64,000 bases of DNA from NCBI GenBank assembly GCA_037043455.1, contig JAWPHD010003276.1:159531-223530 (forward strand), in the 5' to 3' direction. A program made the position numbers and the translations under genes. Positions 10,630-21,849 of the stretch are shown in pieces. The number at the start of each line of letters is the position of its first letter. Positions within the stretch are counted from its first letter, which is position 1. The notes under the pieces were generated by a model. That model was not told where the DNA came from and made no database searches. It saw only the letters and a list, made by a program, of their open reading frames with translations. The DNA is from Cyrtodaria siliqua (lineage: Eukaryota; Mollusca; Bivalvia; Adapedonta; Hiatellidae).

Positions 10630-11083
10630 ATACAGTTAACCAGGGGGATATTTGTATTTTGCGGAACTAACAGATCATCAGGGGTAAATCAGTTATTACC
10701 AGTGGGAGTAACTCAAAAACTACCAGTGGGATGCATATATCATGGGGAAGTAACTCAGACCTTATCAGGGGGTAGTAACTCAGCAACTAGCAAGGGGAAG
10801 TAACTCAGACCTTATCAGGGGGTAGTAACTCAGCAACTATCAAGGGGAAGTAACTCAGACCTTATCAGGGGGTAGTAACCCAGCAACTATCAAGGGGAAG
10901 TAACTCAGACTTTATCAGGGGGTAGTAACTCAGCAACTATCAAGGGGAAGTAACTCAGACCTTATCAGGGGGTAGTAACCCAGCAACTATCAAGGGGAAG
11001 TAACTCAGACTTTATCAGGGGGTAGTAACTCAGCAACTATCAAGGGGAAGTAACTCAGAACATATCAGTGGGTAGTAACTCAG
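10630..11083. repeat. ~50-bp minisatellite, left part
   Basis: Alternating half-units GGGGAAGTAACTCAGACCTT and GGGGGTAGTAACTCAGCAACT, about seven good copies from 10744, with degenerate copies to the left. The array resumes at 13503 after the composite insertion. Confidence 0.85.
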
Positions 11084-11733
11084 GGGGCACTCCACAGTTT
11101 AATGTACATTTCTCAATCTTCAAACCCATGACAAGCTCTTAGCCTGAATCCTTGAGCAAAAATAAATCACATCATCATTGTGTCATACATTTCTGAGAAG
11201 ACAATAAAATTACCCATGTTTCCATACCAAATAGAAGTATCAAAAAGCATTTTCTGTACAACTTTAGTCTCATTTCTTTAAGATTACCCCACCCCTTAAA
11301 ACATGCTAAAAATGCAATTTTAGCAATATTTCAAATGTCAATAAATGAAAATAAAAAATTTTCCTACACATATCAGGGTCATGTCATCACTCATAATGCT
11401 CTTGCATATCAGGAAATGCTAAATTTTACATACCAAGTCCGGCATTTTAAAAAGTTATTCCACGCTGATCTCTTCGTCAGTGAAAATCAACCATTTTAAC
11501 TACTTTTAGGAAGTTTTTGATTGGTTCACATTTTTCTATTTATAGCCTCCAAAAACCCCAAAGAATGCATATTCCAATACACCAAAATAAACTTAGAAGT
11601 AATCAAAACTGAAAAAAACATCAAACATGTGCTTCATAATTATTATAAAGACCATCCATGGACCTAAAAGATGCTTAGTTGATTTCTTTCTGATTTACAC
11701 CATGGACATTCATGCGAAACTGAGGACTGCCCC
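11084..11733. mobile_element. 650-bp element with inverted ends, copy 1
   Basis: Begins GGGGCACTCCACAGTTT and ends in the mirror AAACTGAGGACTGCCCC (15 of 17 matched). Left flank CTCAG (11079-11083), right flank CTTAAG (11734-11739). Almost identical to 12853-13502 (one difference seen, GCCTGAATCC against GCCTAAATCC). Non-coding. Confidence 0.8.
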
Positions 11734-12852
11734 CTTAAGGGAAAGTTGTCCGTTAAAAAAAAATTGAAACGCCCCTTTTTCCATTTCGCGAATTTATTCC
11801 GGACGTCTTGACATACGTTTTATTGCGACTGTCCAAAAATTGGCCTAACAGCACCTTTTTAAGATAACACTGAAATAGCCTTTTTAACAGCTTTTTTGCA
11901 AACTTTTTTCTTTCGGTCTTTTTTTTTTCCATAGCATGAAAAAGGTCTGAAATTTGCAATCAGAAGTCATTTCCTCTCTAAAAAGTTGCCTCCTATAACC
12001 CGATTTATATAAAGCCGCTATCTTGTGCGATTTATTTTTATTTTAACGCGACACGACATAATGACGTCATGTGACATGACGTCACCCCACATGCTATTCT
12101 ATGTTTAACGTCATTTTACTATGACATCAAAATACCATAGCAACCAGTACTTAAATGGGACATTACCATTAGCAAAGTGTACATATATTGAAACAGTGTT
12201 ATGGCAAACCCAAGAATTACACAAATGGTTAGTTTTTAAATGGCAAAAAGCCCACCTCAAACTTAGAAAATCCTACTAAAATTGCATATACCAACCGCAA
12301 GACACATGGGATCTTGAGATATCGCAAGTTAGATATCTCACGATAAGTTGCAATACATCTTGAGAAATTGTAAGATATATCTCTATTTATTTTGTGATAT
12401 CAATGACTCAAGACACATTGAGATATCTCAAGATAATTATCTCAAAATAACTTAAGATATCTCAAGACAGTTATCTCAAGATAACTTGAGATATATTGAG
12501 ATATCTTGAGATTAATTGAGATATCTCAATACAAATATCTCAATATAAATTGAGATATCTCAAGATAAAATGTGATATCTCAACATGGAGTATCTCAAGA
12601 TAAATAAGACATATATCGAGATAAATAAGGATACGGTGCATCGCGGAGTATTACAATATACATATTTTACCGAGTTGTTCATAATCTGGGTTTCGTAGAA
12701 ATGCGGGTTGGCCTTATCGACAAATTACATTCTAACCGAAGTAGTTCTCTTCGCAAACAAACCGAATGGTAACAAACTTTGAAAATATGTTGAAATACAG
12801 ACAAAAAATCCTTCATTTGACTGTTTTAGTAAAAAAAGGTTTGACCCTTAAG
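11734..12852. other. 1.1-kb segment between two 650-bp elements
   Basis: Starts CTTAAGGGAAAGTTG and ends GACCCTTAAG, so both inner borders carry CTTAAG. No coding frame was recognised; CRE-like TGACGTCA occurs near 12062 and 12078. The 12300-12625 part is a palindrome-rich simple repeat. Confidence 0.65.
12300..12625. repeat. Cryptically simple TTGAGATATCTCAA-type palindromic tract
   Basis: More than fifteen overlapping occurrences of GATATCTCAA, TTGAGATAT and AAGATAACTTGAGATATC-like words, without a fixed period. Able to form many small hairpins. Confidence 0.75.
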
Positions 12853-13502
12853 GGGGCACTCCACAGTTTAATGTACATTTCTCAATCTTCAAACCCATGA
12901 CAAGCTCTTAGCCTAAATCCTTGAGCAAAAATAAATCACATCATCATTGTGTCATACATTTCTGAGAAGACAATAAAATTACCCATGTTTCCATACCAAA
13001 TAGAAGTATCAAAAAGCATTTTCTGTACAACTTTAGTCTCATTTCTTTAAGATTACCCCACCCCTTAAAACATGCTAAAAATGCAATTTTAGCAATATTT
13101 CAAATGTCAATAAATGAAAATAAAAAATTTTCCTACACATATCAGGGTCATGTCATCACTCATAATGCTCTTGCATATCAGGAAATGCTAAATTTTACAT
13201 ACCAAGTCCGGCATTTTAAAAAGTTATTCCACGCTGATCTCTTCGTCAGTGAAAATCAACCATTTTAACTACTTTTAGGAAGTTTTTGATTGGTTCACAT
13301 TTTTCTATTTATAGCCTCCAAAAACCCCAAAGAATGCATATTCCAATACACCAAAATAAACTTAGAAGTAATCAAAACTGAAAAAAACATCAAACATGTG
13401 CTTCATAATTATTATAAAGACCATCCATGGACCTAAAAGATGCTTAGTTGATTTCTTTCTGATTTACACCATGGACATTCATGCGAAACTGAGGACTGCC
13501 CC
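12853..13502. mobile_element. 650-bp element with inverted ends, copy 2
   Basis: Same orientation, length and ends as copy 1. Left flank CTTAAG (12847-12852), right flank CTCAG (13503-13507), where the 50-bp minisatellite resumes in register. Confidence 0.8.
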
Positions 13503-13735
13503 CTCAGCAACTATCAAGGGGAAGTAACTCAGAACATCAGTGGGTAGTAACTCAGCAACTATCAAGGGGAAGTAACTCAGAACATATCAGTGGGTAGTAA
13601 CTCAGCAACTATCAAGGGGAAGTAGCCCAGACCTTATCAGGGGTAGTAACTCAGCAACTATCAAGGGGAAGTAACTCAGCAACTATCAAGGGGAAGTAAC
13701 TCAGACCTTATCAGGGGTAGTAACTCAGCAAGATC
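13503..13735. repeat. ~50-bp minisatellite, right part
   Basis: About five units of the array seen at 10630-11083, starting CTCAGCAACTATCAAGGGG and continuing GAAGTAACTCAGA. Confidence 0.8.
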
Positions 13736-13851
13736 TGTTTGTTGAGCAACTAAGCATAATGTTATACAGGATATATGCGGGATATAATCATATTATTTTT
13801 GCTGAAGAAAGCATCTTAGTGAAATATCTGGCCAGCCCAGTCTGTCCATGT

Positions 13852-14065
13852 TTAAAGGGACACATGGCAATATTGATTTGTTTAAAACTAACGGCGTCCT
13901 GTTTAATATAACTTGGCAATGCATATATGCAATCATTAATGTTAATTATTTAACAGTTCAGAGTAAATTATTTTTACATATTACTAACTTTTCGTAATAT
14001 TGCACCAATAATATATTTAAAAATATGGTAGGATATTGTATCATTAACATGGTTTATTAAAATAC
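13852..14065. mobile_element. Truncated copy of the TTAA-type MITE
   Basis: TTAAAGGGACACATGGCAAT at the left end, then AATCATTAATGTTAATT and GCACCAATAATATATTT in the same order as the element at 8230-9379. No matching right end seen; it marks the empty site of the SINE insertion in that copy. From 14066 to 14690 nothing else is recognised. Confidence 0.6.
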
Positions 14066-14696
14066 TCAATGTTGATTGGTTATTGGAGAAGTTTTAAAAT
14101 GTGTATACAATACCTCTGACGTCGGGTACATTAACCGTTAAGAGGTCATTTTAACACCAGAAAACATGTTACGTGCTATTTGCCATTCTCTTGTTTGAAT
14201 AAAATGTCTTATTACCACCACTTTAAAAGGGTAAAAATTAGTTAAAATATATACATTGCTTTTTAAATCTCTGGTAGGGAAGAATGACTTGGAATTTAGG
14301 AAAGAAGTGTTACCAAATATTTTATTATATACCTATCAATAATATATACATAGTACCTTCATTTTCTTACAATGGAATACAACATCCTGTATCACAATAC
14401 AGGTTATCACTATACTACTACTAAAAATAAAATTAGTATCACTATCTTACTAAAAATAGAACAGCGGTTTTTCCAATGATTCAAGCAAGTTTTACGCCAC
14501 TATGCGCGAGAACGTCAAGACGACGTTACATCATACAAACAAAACAAGTAGGTCAGACCAATGAACACCAACACCTTAAAACTACATACATTTTCCCGCT
14601 GCATTTTATCCAGAAATAGTATGCTTTATTGAATGTGTATGTAATAGCAATGCAAATATGTCTATGTTAATGATGTGTAAGAGGTATATAATAAAA

Positions 14697-14854
14697 GGAT
14701 CATTACTAGAGTAACGTGTTCTGGACGTACTCTCGTAGGTAAATGCCAGATCAGGATCACACTCGAGGCTCCGCCTCTTGTGTGATCCTTGATCTGGCAT
14801 TTACCTACTCGAGGTGATACAATCTTCCAGAACACGTTACTCTAGTAATAATCC
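14697..14854. repeat. ~158-bp palindrome (foldback)
   Basis: Outer arms around ATTACTAGAGTAACGTGTTC (about 29 bp) and inner arms around GTAGGTAAATGCCAGATCA (about 28 bp), one or two mismatches each; centre at about 14772. No coding content; a MITE without identified target duplication, or a stand-alone palindrome. Confidence 0.75.
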
Positions 14855-15059
14855 TATTGTATTAGTGGTTGCTCAAGATGTGTATCTCATTGTCACGACG
14901 GACAGATTGTAGAAATACATTCCAGCTTAATGCTTGGACATCAGTCTCACTGCAAACATAATGTATATTCATGCACTTGATAAGAGTTTTATTTTTTAAA
15001 TTCCTTACTAAATTTTGTAGTAATATCAATAAATATATCATACAATAATATATAGTGGC

Positions 15060-15640
15060 TTTGCTGTTTTTGTGTCGCCTGCATAGCATGGCAGACATTT
15101 AGGGATCACTTTGTCATCTTTGTTGTCTGTCGTCGTCCGTCCGTCACTCTTTAACGTGCAACCTAACCTTGGTCTTAACATGAAAAGTGTGACCTGTGTT
15201 CATGAAACTTCACACACATCTTCATCTTAATCTAGAAGGAATGTACAGTAACTCTGACTTTCATTTTGGCAGAGTTATGCTACCTTTCATAAAACTTTAA
15301 CCTGTAACCTAACCAAGCTCATAGCTGGTCATAACTTGAAAAGTAGTTAACCTATGTTTATGAAACTTCACACACTTATCCTGCAACCTAACCTACATCA
15401 TGACTTGGCAAAATATTGACCTATGGTCATGAAACTTTATACAGTTCTTCCTTATCAATTGTCCTATCCATATGTATGCCCTTTTTTTATAAACTTTTAA
15501 CACTTTAAAAGAAAACTGCTCCATAATTCATGAAGAATTGCAACCCCTGTCTTCAAACTTTACTAGTTAGATTGTGCTTGCTGAAATAAGCACACGGCTG
15601 GCGTCGCAAGTGTTCCATGGACCACCCTTCTAGTTGAACA
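15060..15640. repeat. Dispersed repeat 'GTCGCCTGCATAGCATGGCA'..'CGTCGCAAGTGTT'
   Basis: Contains GGGATCACTTTGTCATC, GTCGTCCGTCCGTC and repeated CATGAAACTTCACACA-like blocks, ending in GGCGTCGCAAGTGTTCCATGG. A second, more decayed copy lies at 23480-23960 and a fragment of its start at 38790-38892. Unclassified. Confidence 0.6.
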
Positions 15641-15689
15641 CAACTAGCTCGACTGGCTGCAGGCCTGCAGAGCTTACGGGATGCCGAAT

Positions 15690-16130
15690 TGTTAGCTGAC
15701 TGTCGTTAAGGTTTGCCTTGTAAACACGATAGGCACTTCATTATTATTCAGATCTAAATATCAAACTTTGCCAGGATCTTTATATCAATGAAAGCTCGGT
15801 TCGAAAACCAGCCAGGTCGGACTAGGAACACTAGAGTTGTGGCACCTTTATTGAAAAATGTCATATTCTGCCTTGTAAACACTGTAGCACCTTCATTTTG
15901 TATTTATTATTTACCAAACTTTGTCAGTGGCTTTGTATTGATGAAGGCTCGAGAAGTTTGAAAACCAGCCTGATCGGGTTAGTTACACCAGAGTTATTGC
16001 TCTCTTGCTATACTAAAATGTTATATTCTACCTTGTGAATACTTTTGTATTTGATCTTTTCCAAACATTGTCAGAGTCTTTATATTAATGAAATCCATCT
16101 AGCAAAGACTGTGTAAATGATGAACAAAGG
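15690..16130. repeat. Diverged ~140-bp tandem units
   Basis: 'CCTTGTAAACAC', 'CAAACTTTG.CAG', 'TTGATGAA' and 'GAAAACCAGCC' recur in the same order at about 15715, 15870 and 16030. No coding frame. Confidence 0.5.
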
Positions 16131-16189
16131 AATCAACTGTTGGTTTGTCAAGAATACTGCACAGTTACAACAATCGAGTGACATCCTAA

Positions 16190-16417
16190 GAATGGTTTAA
16201 GACATAAGAACATCCACTGAACAGGCATTTGACACAGGATTTATAGTAGCTGCCATTTGATATAAGACAAACATCCACTGAACAGGCATTTGACACAGGA
16301 TTTATAGTAGCTGCCATTTGATATAAGACAAACATCCACTGAACAGGCATTTGACACAGATTCATAGTAGCTGCCATTTGACATAAGACAAACAGGCATT
16401 TGACATGAACTATTCAT
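16190..16417. repeat. 60-bp satellite, left block
   Basis: About four units containing GACAAACATCCACTGAACAG, GCATTTGACACAGGATT and ATAGTAGCTGCCATTTGACA. Continues beyond the palindrome at 17389-18350; two more units at about 20545-20665. Confidence 0.85.
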
Positions 16418-16682
16418 ACACTTCTCAAAACTGCTAACTACACCGCTCACGTTTTGGGTTATATATATCGATGGGTTGAATGTTTTTCAATAAAATAAAA
16501 AGGAAATACCAATTCAATCATTTTTATATCATTTCATTTTATTTTTTTCATGGGCAATGCTAGAACTAAACCACAATAAGCAATTACAAACGACCCATGT
16601 AAACACTAAAGTCACACTTTTCCCATATCTACATGTAGATATGGGAAAAGTGTGACTTTAGTGTTTACATGGGTCGTTTGTA
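16418..16682. mobile_element. Truncated foldback element in the satellite
   Basis: CACTTCTCAAAACTGCTAAC..GTTTTGGGTTATATATATCG through the central palindrome CCCATATCTACATGTAGATATGGG, then only the first part of the mirrored arm, before joining an inverted satellite unit at about 16683. Confidence 0.7.
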
Positions 16683-17515
16683 ACTACTATGAATCTGTTA
16701 TGTCAAATGCCTGTTCAATGGATGCGTGTCTTATGTCAAAGGGCAGCTACTATGAATTCTGTGTCAAATGCCTGTCAATTGATGTTTGTCTGGTGTCAAA
16801 TTTCAGCTACTACACTTCTCAAAACTGCTAACTACACCGCTCACGTTTTGGGTTATATATATCGATGGGTTGAATGTTTTTCAATAAAATAAAAAGGAAA
16901 TACCAATTCAATCATTTTTACATCATTTCATTTTATTTTTTTCATGGGCAATGCTAGAACTAAACCACAATAAGCAATTACAAACGACCCATGTAAACAC
17001 TAAAGTCACACTTTTCCCATATGGGCAATGCTAGAACTAAACCACAATAAGCAATTACAAACGACCCATGTAAACACTAAAGTCACACTTTTCCCATATC
17101 TACATGTAGATATGGGAAAAGTGTGACTTTAGTGTTTACATGGGTCGTTTGTAATTGCTTATTGTGGTTTGTAGATATGGGAAAAGTGTGACTTTAGTGT
17201 TTACATGGGTCGTTTGTAATTGCTTATTGTGGTTTAGTTCTAGCATTGCCCATGAAAAAAATAAAATGAAATGATGTAAAAATGATTGAATTGGTATTTC
17301 CTTTTTATTTTATTGAAAAACATTCAACCCATCGATATATATAACCCAAAACGTGAGCGGTGTAGTTAGCAGTTTTGAGAAGTGTAGTAGCTGAAATTTG
17401 ACACCAGACAAACATCCATTGACAGGCATTTGACACAGAATTCATAGTAGCTGCCATTTGACATAAGACACGCATCCATTGAACAGGCATTTGACATAAC
17501 AGATTCATAGTAGCT
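16683..17515. repeat. ~830-bp palindrome: inverted satellite plus foldback element
   Basis: The left arm (16683-17100) is the reverse complement of the right arm (17107-17515). It contains inverted 60-bp satellite units (16683-16810), then the foldback element 16811-17388 with inverted ends CACTTCTCAAAACTGCTAAC, centred on TCTACATGTAGA near 17104. An ~80-bp segment ending CCCAT is doubled in both arms. Satellite sequence continues to the right in its normal orientation only. Confidence 0.8.
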
Positions 17516-18350
17516 GCCATTTGACATAAGACCAACATCCATTTAACAGGCATTAATGATTTGACACATGATTCATAGTAGCTGCAATTTGACAAAGACA
17601 AACATCCATTTTACAGGCATTTGACAAAAGATTCATAGTAGCTGCCATTTGACATAAGACAAACATCCACTGAACAGGCATTCGACACATGATTCATAGT
17701 AGCTGCCATTTGACATAAGACAAACAGGCATTTGACATGAACTATTCATAGTAGCTGCAATTTGACACCAGACAAACATCCATTGACAGGCATTTGACAC
17801 AGGATTCATAGTAGCTGCAATTTGACATAAGACACACATCCATTGAACAGGCATTTGGCATAACAGATTCATAGTAGCTGCCATTGACATAAGACAAACA
17901 TCCACTGAACAGGCAATCGACACATGATTCATAGTAGCTGCCATTTGACATAAGACAAACATCCACTGAACAGGCATTCGACACATGATTCATAGTAGCT
18001 GCCATTTGACATGAGACAAACATCCATTGTACAGGCATTTGACACAGGATTCATAGTAGCTGCAATTTGACATAAGGCACACATCCATTTTACAGGCATT
18101 TGACACAGGATTCATAGTAGCTGCAATTTGACATAAGACACACATCCATTTTACAGGCATTTGACACAGGATTCATAGTAGCTGCCATTTGACATAAGAC
18201 ACACATCCATTGAACAGGCATTTGGCATAAAAGATTCATAGGAGCTGCCATTTGACATAAGACAAACATCCATTGAACAGGCATTTGACATAAAAGATTC
18301 ATAGTAGCTGCAATTTGACATAAGAACATCCATTGAACAGTTGATATACA
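17389..18350. repeat. 60-bp satellite, main block, ~16 units
   Basis: Same unit as 16190-16417, with substitutions and small indels between units; more degenerate copies reach about 18450. Several Met/Cys-rich open frames on the - strand are a by-product of the repeat. Confidence 0.88.
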
Positions 18351-18559
18351 CTTTATTTACAGTTGCCATTTGAAATAAAGGATTTGCATTAGCTGCCATT
18401 TAAAACAAGACATCTCCACAATTGCCATTCGACTAAAGCGAGTCATAGCAGCTTCCATATATGACATACATACCTTTACGACCAGCATAACTGTTGTTTG
18501 TAATACAGCTCTTAGGGTCTCCTTTTTTCTTTTCTTTTTTTTCTATATTTTACATATAC

Positions 18560-18870
18560 ATAGCTTAAGATTCGTATTTGATATACAGGTCTCACCAAAA
18601 TTGCTCACTGACATGTAGGTCTCACCTTAATCTCTATTCTGCATATATGCATAGGGAAACAGCCATTGTTAAATTATATTTAGCCATCATGAACATGGGA
18701 AAATATGAAAACAAGAGGCCCAAGAGGGCATGTGAATGCTCTACTGGCTATCATGGCTCAGTTATCAAGGGATTTCATGAAATTCCCTTTAGTGCTTTTA
18801 AAGTGATGGCTGAGACACACTTTTGACTCCTTTGAACTTGACCTCCAAGTCTGACCTTGACCTTTGAGGT
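18560..18870. repeat. Repeat segment duplicated at 20675-20990
   Basis: GATATACAGGTCTCACCAAAATTGCT..TTTAGCCATCATGAACA..AACAAGAGGCCCAAGAGGGC..GCTCTACTGGCTA..TTTTGAACTTGACC in the same order at both places. Together with the satellite and the 16130-16200 flank this is one element family present twice. Confidence 0.7.
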
Positions 18871-18959
18871 ACAGACTCGATTTTCATCAAACGAAGTTTG
18901 AGAGTGGATATATAGGAGTCACTGCGACTGGCGGTCTGTTTGTCTGTTGGTCGGTCGGT

Positions 18960-19545
18960 CTGTTGAATATTGTGGAGCGAACTACTTCTACCGTATTCAA
19001 GCTATGGAATTTAAACTTTGTATACTTGATCAACATGAAGTGTAGATGTGCGTGACACAATGTTGGTGTGGCTCACTAAATTCCATGCAGAGTTATTGCC
19101 CTTGCACTTAGTCAAAATTGCTATATGCTATTTGTGGAGCGAACTACTTTTACAGTTTTCAAGATATTGAATTGAAAATGTGTATACATGATCAACATGA
19201 AGTGTAGATGTATGTGACACAAGTTGGTGTGGCTTGCTCAATTCTATGCAGAGTTATTGCCCTTGAACTTAGTCAAAATTGCTATATTGAGCATATGCAA
19301 TATTATGAAGCGAACTTCTACAGTTTTCAAGATATTGAATTGAAACTTTTATACTTTATAATTAAAATGAAGTGAAGATGTGCGTGACAAACTTTTGGCT
19401 CGGCTCGGTCAATAATTCCATGCCCTTGCACGTAGTAACAATTGCTTTATTCAACATATACAATATTGTAGAGTGAACTACTTTTACAGTTTGGAAGATA
19501 TTGAATTAAAACTTTGTGTACATGACAAACATGAATATAGATATA
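18960..19545. repeat. Diverged ~160-bp tandem repeat, 4 units
   Basis: 'GAGCGAACTACTT', 'CAAGATATTGAATTGAAA', 'AACATGAAGTGTAGATGT' and 'GCAGAGTTATTGCCCTTG' recur at about 18974, 19134, 19312 and 19469. Confidence 0.7.
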
Positions 19546-19559
19546 AAAATCGAACAGGA

Positions 19560-20400
19560 AAAACAGCACAAAAGGACGACAGTCAACCACAAACACACAC
19601 AGAAACAAAGAACAACTTTAAAGATGAATAAAAGGCCAAATAAGACATCACAAACACAAAAGGGTTGACAATAGGCTACCGCCTTGGAACGGTCTGTGGC
19701 AAAAAAGGCTGCTGGGGGTTAAAACCAGGTTCTGGCACCAGGGTGCACCAAACCTCACACTTACCCTACTGAAGTGTACATGTACTTGACACAGTTTGTG
19801 TGTGTGTAGTACTGAGGTTTGAAGTCCCTCCACCAACAAACACGACAAGGTATCCTTCAAGTGACGGGCACAATAGAGTCTGGACTGTTCTTGATGAGTG
19901 TGTTGGTTGATCTGGTGCTGCTGTGTTGCTGTGTAGTCAGTTCTCTTAAAGAAATGTTGATGACGTGTCGCTGCTGCTATAAGTAGTTTTCGCTGCGGCG
20001 GTGAGATACTGGGCCTGGTCTACATCCGCTAATGGTGATATTTGCTATCCTATCCGCTACGTTGGGCGTTAGGTGGTGATGATCCCTTTCAGGGACACAC
20101 CCGCCATGGTGGACCACTGTGCCGCATGTACCATCTGACGTCCCACATCTTCCCTCCCCCACGTCGAATACGCTGTGGCGCTGGGGCATCTCGGTGTTGA
20201 AGTTCGGCGTAGCCATCAATTGATACATGCTCTGGCGGGAAACACATCGGCCGACAATAGATTAGTCGCACAGCACCAAACCCCCATCCACGCGAATAAA
20301 TGTAGGTCAGGTGCTGTGTAAGCTCTCTCCGCGACGCTCTGATGTCCTAGAGTTTTGGTGTGGCTTAATCAATGTCATGCAGAGTTATTGCCCGTGATCT
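19560..20400. other. GC-richer non-repetitive stretch, no gene recognised
   Basis: Clearly richer in G+C than its surroundings at 19980-20340. The longest frame is an 83-residue - strand frame (19977-20228) with Cys and His but no pattern I recognise. Could be a captured gene fragment or the inside of an unknown element. A 'GGGGTATTTATCACCTTCAG' end, seen in bivalve repeats, follows at about 20414. Confidence 0.3.
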
Positions 20401-20439
20401 TACTAAAAATAATGGGGGGGTATTTATCACCTTCAGTGA

Positions 20440-20990
20440 TAGTTCTAGTTTTGTATTTAATATATCTTTACCACACATTGTCAGGATTCAACTGTTGGTT
20501 CGTGAAAAACAATGCACAGTTACAGCAATAGAGTGACATCATAACAATGGTTTAAGACATAAGAACATCCACTGAATAGGCATTTGATACAGGAATCATA
20601 GTAGCTGCCATTTGACATAAGACAAACATCCATTGAAATAGGCATTTGACATAAAGGATTCATAGCCAATATATTTGATATAGAGGTCTCACCAAAATTG
20701 CTAACTGCATGACATGCAGGTCTCATCTTAATATCTATTCTACATACATGCATAGGATAAACATATTTAGCCATCATGAACATAGGAAAGTGTGCAAACA
20801 AGAGGCTCAACAGGGCATGCGAACGCTCTACTGGCTAACATGGCTCAATTATCAATATTCATCAAATTCCCTTTAGTACTTTTAAAGTTATGGCTGAGAC
20901 AACTTCGACTCGTTTGAACTTTGACCTTTAAGTCTGACCTTGACCTTTGAGATACATACACGATTTTATGGGTGACGCATCTCATCATGC
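20440..20990. repeat. Second copy of the satellite-bearing element
   Basis: Matches 16080-16200 (CAATGCACAGTTAC, GAGTGACATC, ATGGTTTAAGACATAAGAAC), then only two 60-bp satellite units (about 20545-20665), then the 18560-18870 segment. So the same flanks enclose about 20 satellite units in one copy and two in the other. Confidence 0.75.
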
Positions 20991-21093
20991 CAAACATTTT
21001 TGTGGAGTTTTATCCTTTGAGTAGTTTAAAAGTTATTGCTGAAACACGATTATCACTCACTTGACCTTTTTACCTCCATTTGTGACTTTGATC

Positions 21094-21377
21094 CAGGGTT
21101 CCCACGGGTCCTTGAAAATACTTGAATTTGAAGAAAAAAAACAATTCAAGGCCTGGAAAGTGCTTGAAAATCTGATAAGGTACTTGAAAGTCCTTAATTC
21201 TGGATTTTTGCTGTTCATCCCAAAAAATGGCTATTGGTTGTGCGTTCCTAGAATATTTGTTGTTGCTGTTTTGGGCATTACATTGCGCGAATATTAGTCC
21301 TTGAATTTTGGAAAAAAGGTCCTTGAAAGTCCTTGAAAAGTCCTTAAATTTGGCCTTCCAATAAGGGTGGAAACCTG
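21094..21377. mobile_element. 284-bp MITE with CAGGGTTCCCAC ends
   Basis: Starts CAGGGTTCCCACGGGTCC and ends GGTGGAAACCTG, inverted ends with few mismatches. TTGATC repeats on both sides (21088-21093 and 21378-21383). The body is rich in CTTGAAAGTCCTTGAA words, a widely dispersed metazoan MITE type that I associate with hAT elements. Open frames on both strands are incidental. Confidence 0.7.
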
Positions 21378-21849
21378 TTGATCGTTGAGGAAAGGATTCT
21401 TGCATGCATCAAACCGTTTTCATTATGACTAACAATTAGGTGAATTGTCATGAAATTCTCTTCAGTTCTTTTAGATTTATGGCTGAGAAATAATTTTTAC
21501 TCCTTGTTCTTTGACCCCCAATAGTGACTTTGATCTTTTGAGGTAAAGACTTGATTTGTGCACACGACAACCTATACATTTCCGTTTAATTTTATTAAAA
21601 TTCCTTAAGTAGTTTAGGAATAATAATGTAAAAACATTTTGTTAAAACTATTTACAAATAAGAGATGATATGGTGGAAATATTAACTATGTACATGTAGA
21701 ACAACAAATGCCCGTCAGCTGGCGTGTAAATCAGTAAATACAAATATGAACACATTACAATGAATTACAAGCCTGATTTCTTAAAAAAATAAAATCTAAG
21801 CAAGACTGAAATCAATATTAAATAACTCTTTCATACTCTTAACTTGTTA

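Noticed and set aside
11084..13502. LTR retrotransposon with 650-bp LTRs
   Set aside because: The repeats do not begin TG and end CA, there is no primer-binding site or polypurine tract at the inner borders and no gag/pol. Each copy has its own inverted ends, and inner and outer flanks differ.
16186..18399. Met/Cys-rich - strand frames in the 60-bp satellite
   Set aside because: Low-complexity translation of a 60-bp repeat in overlapping frames.
21061..21405. 78- and 111-residue frames around the CAGGGTTCCC MITE
   Set aside because: They are translations of the MITE's CTTGAAAGTCCTTGAA-type body.
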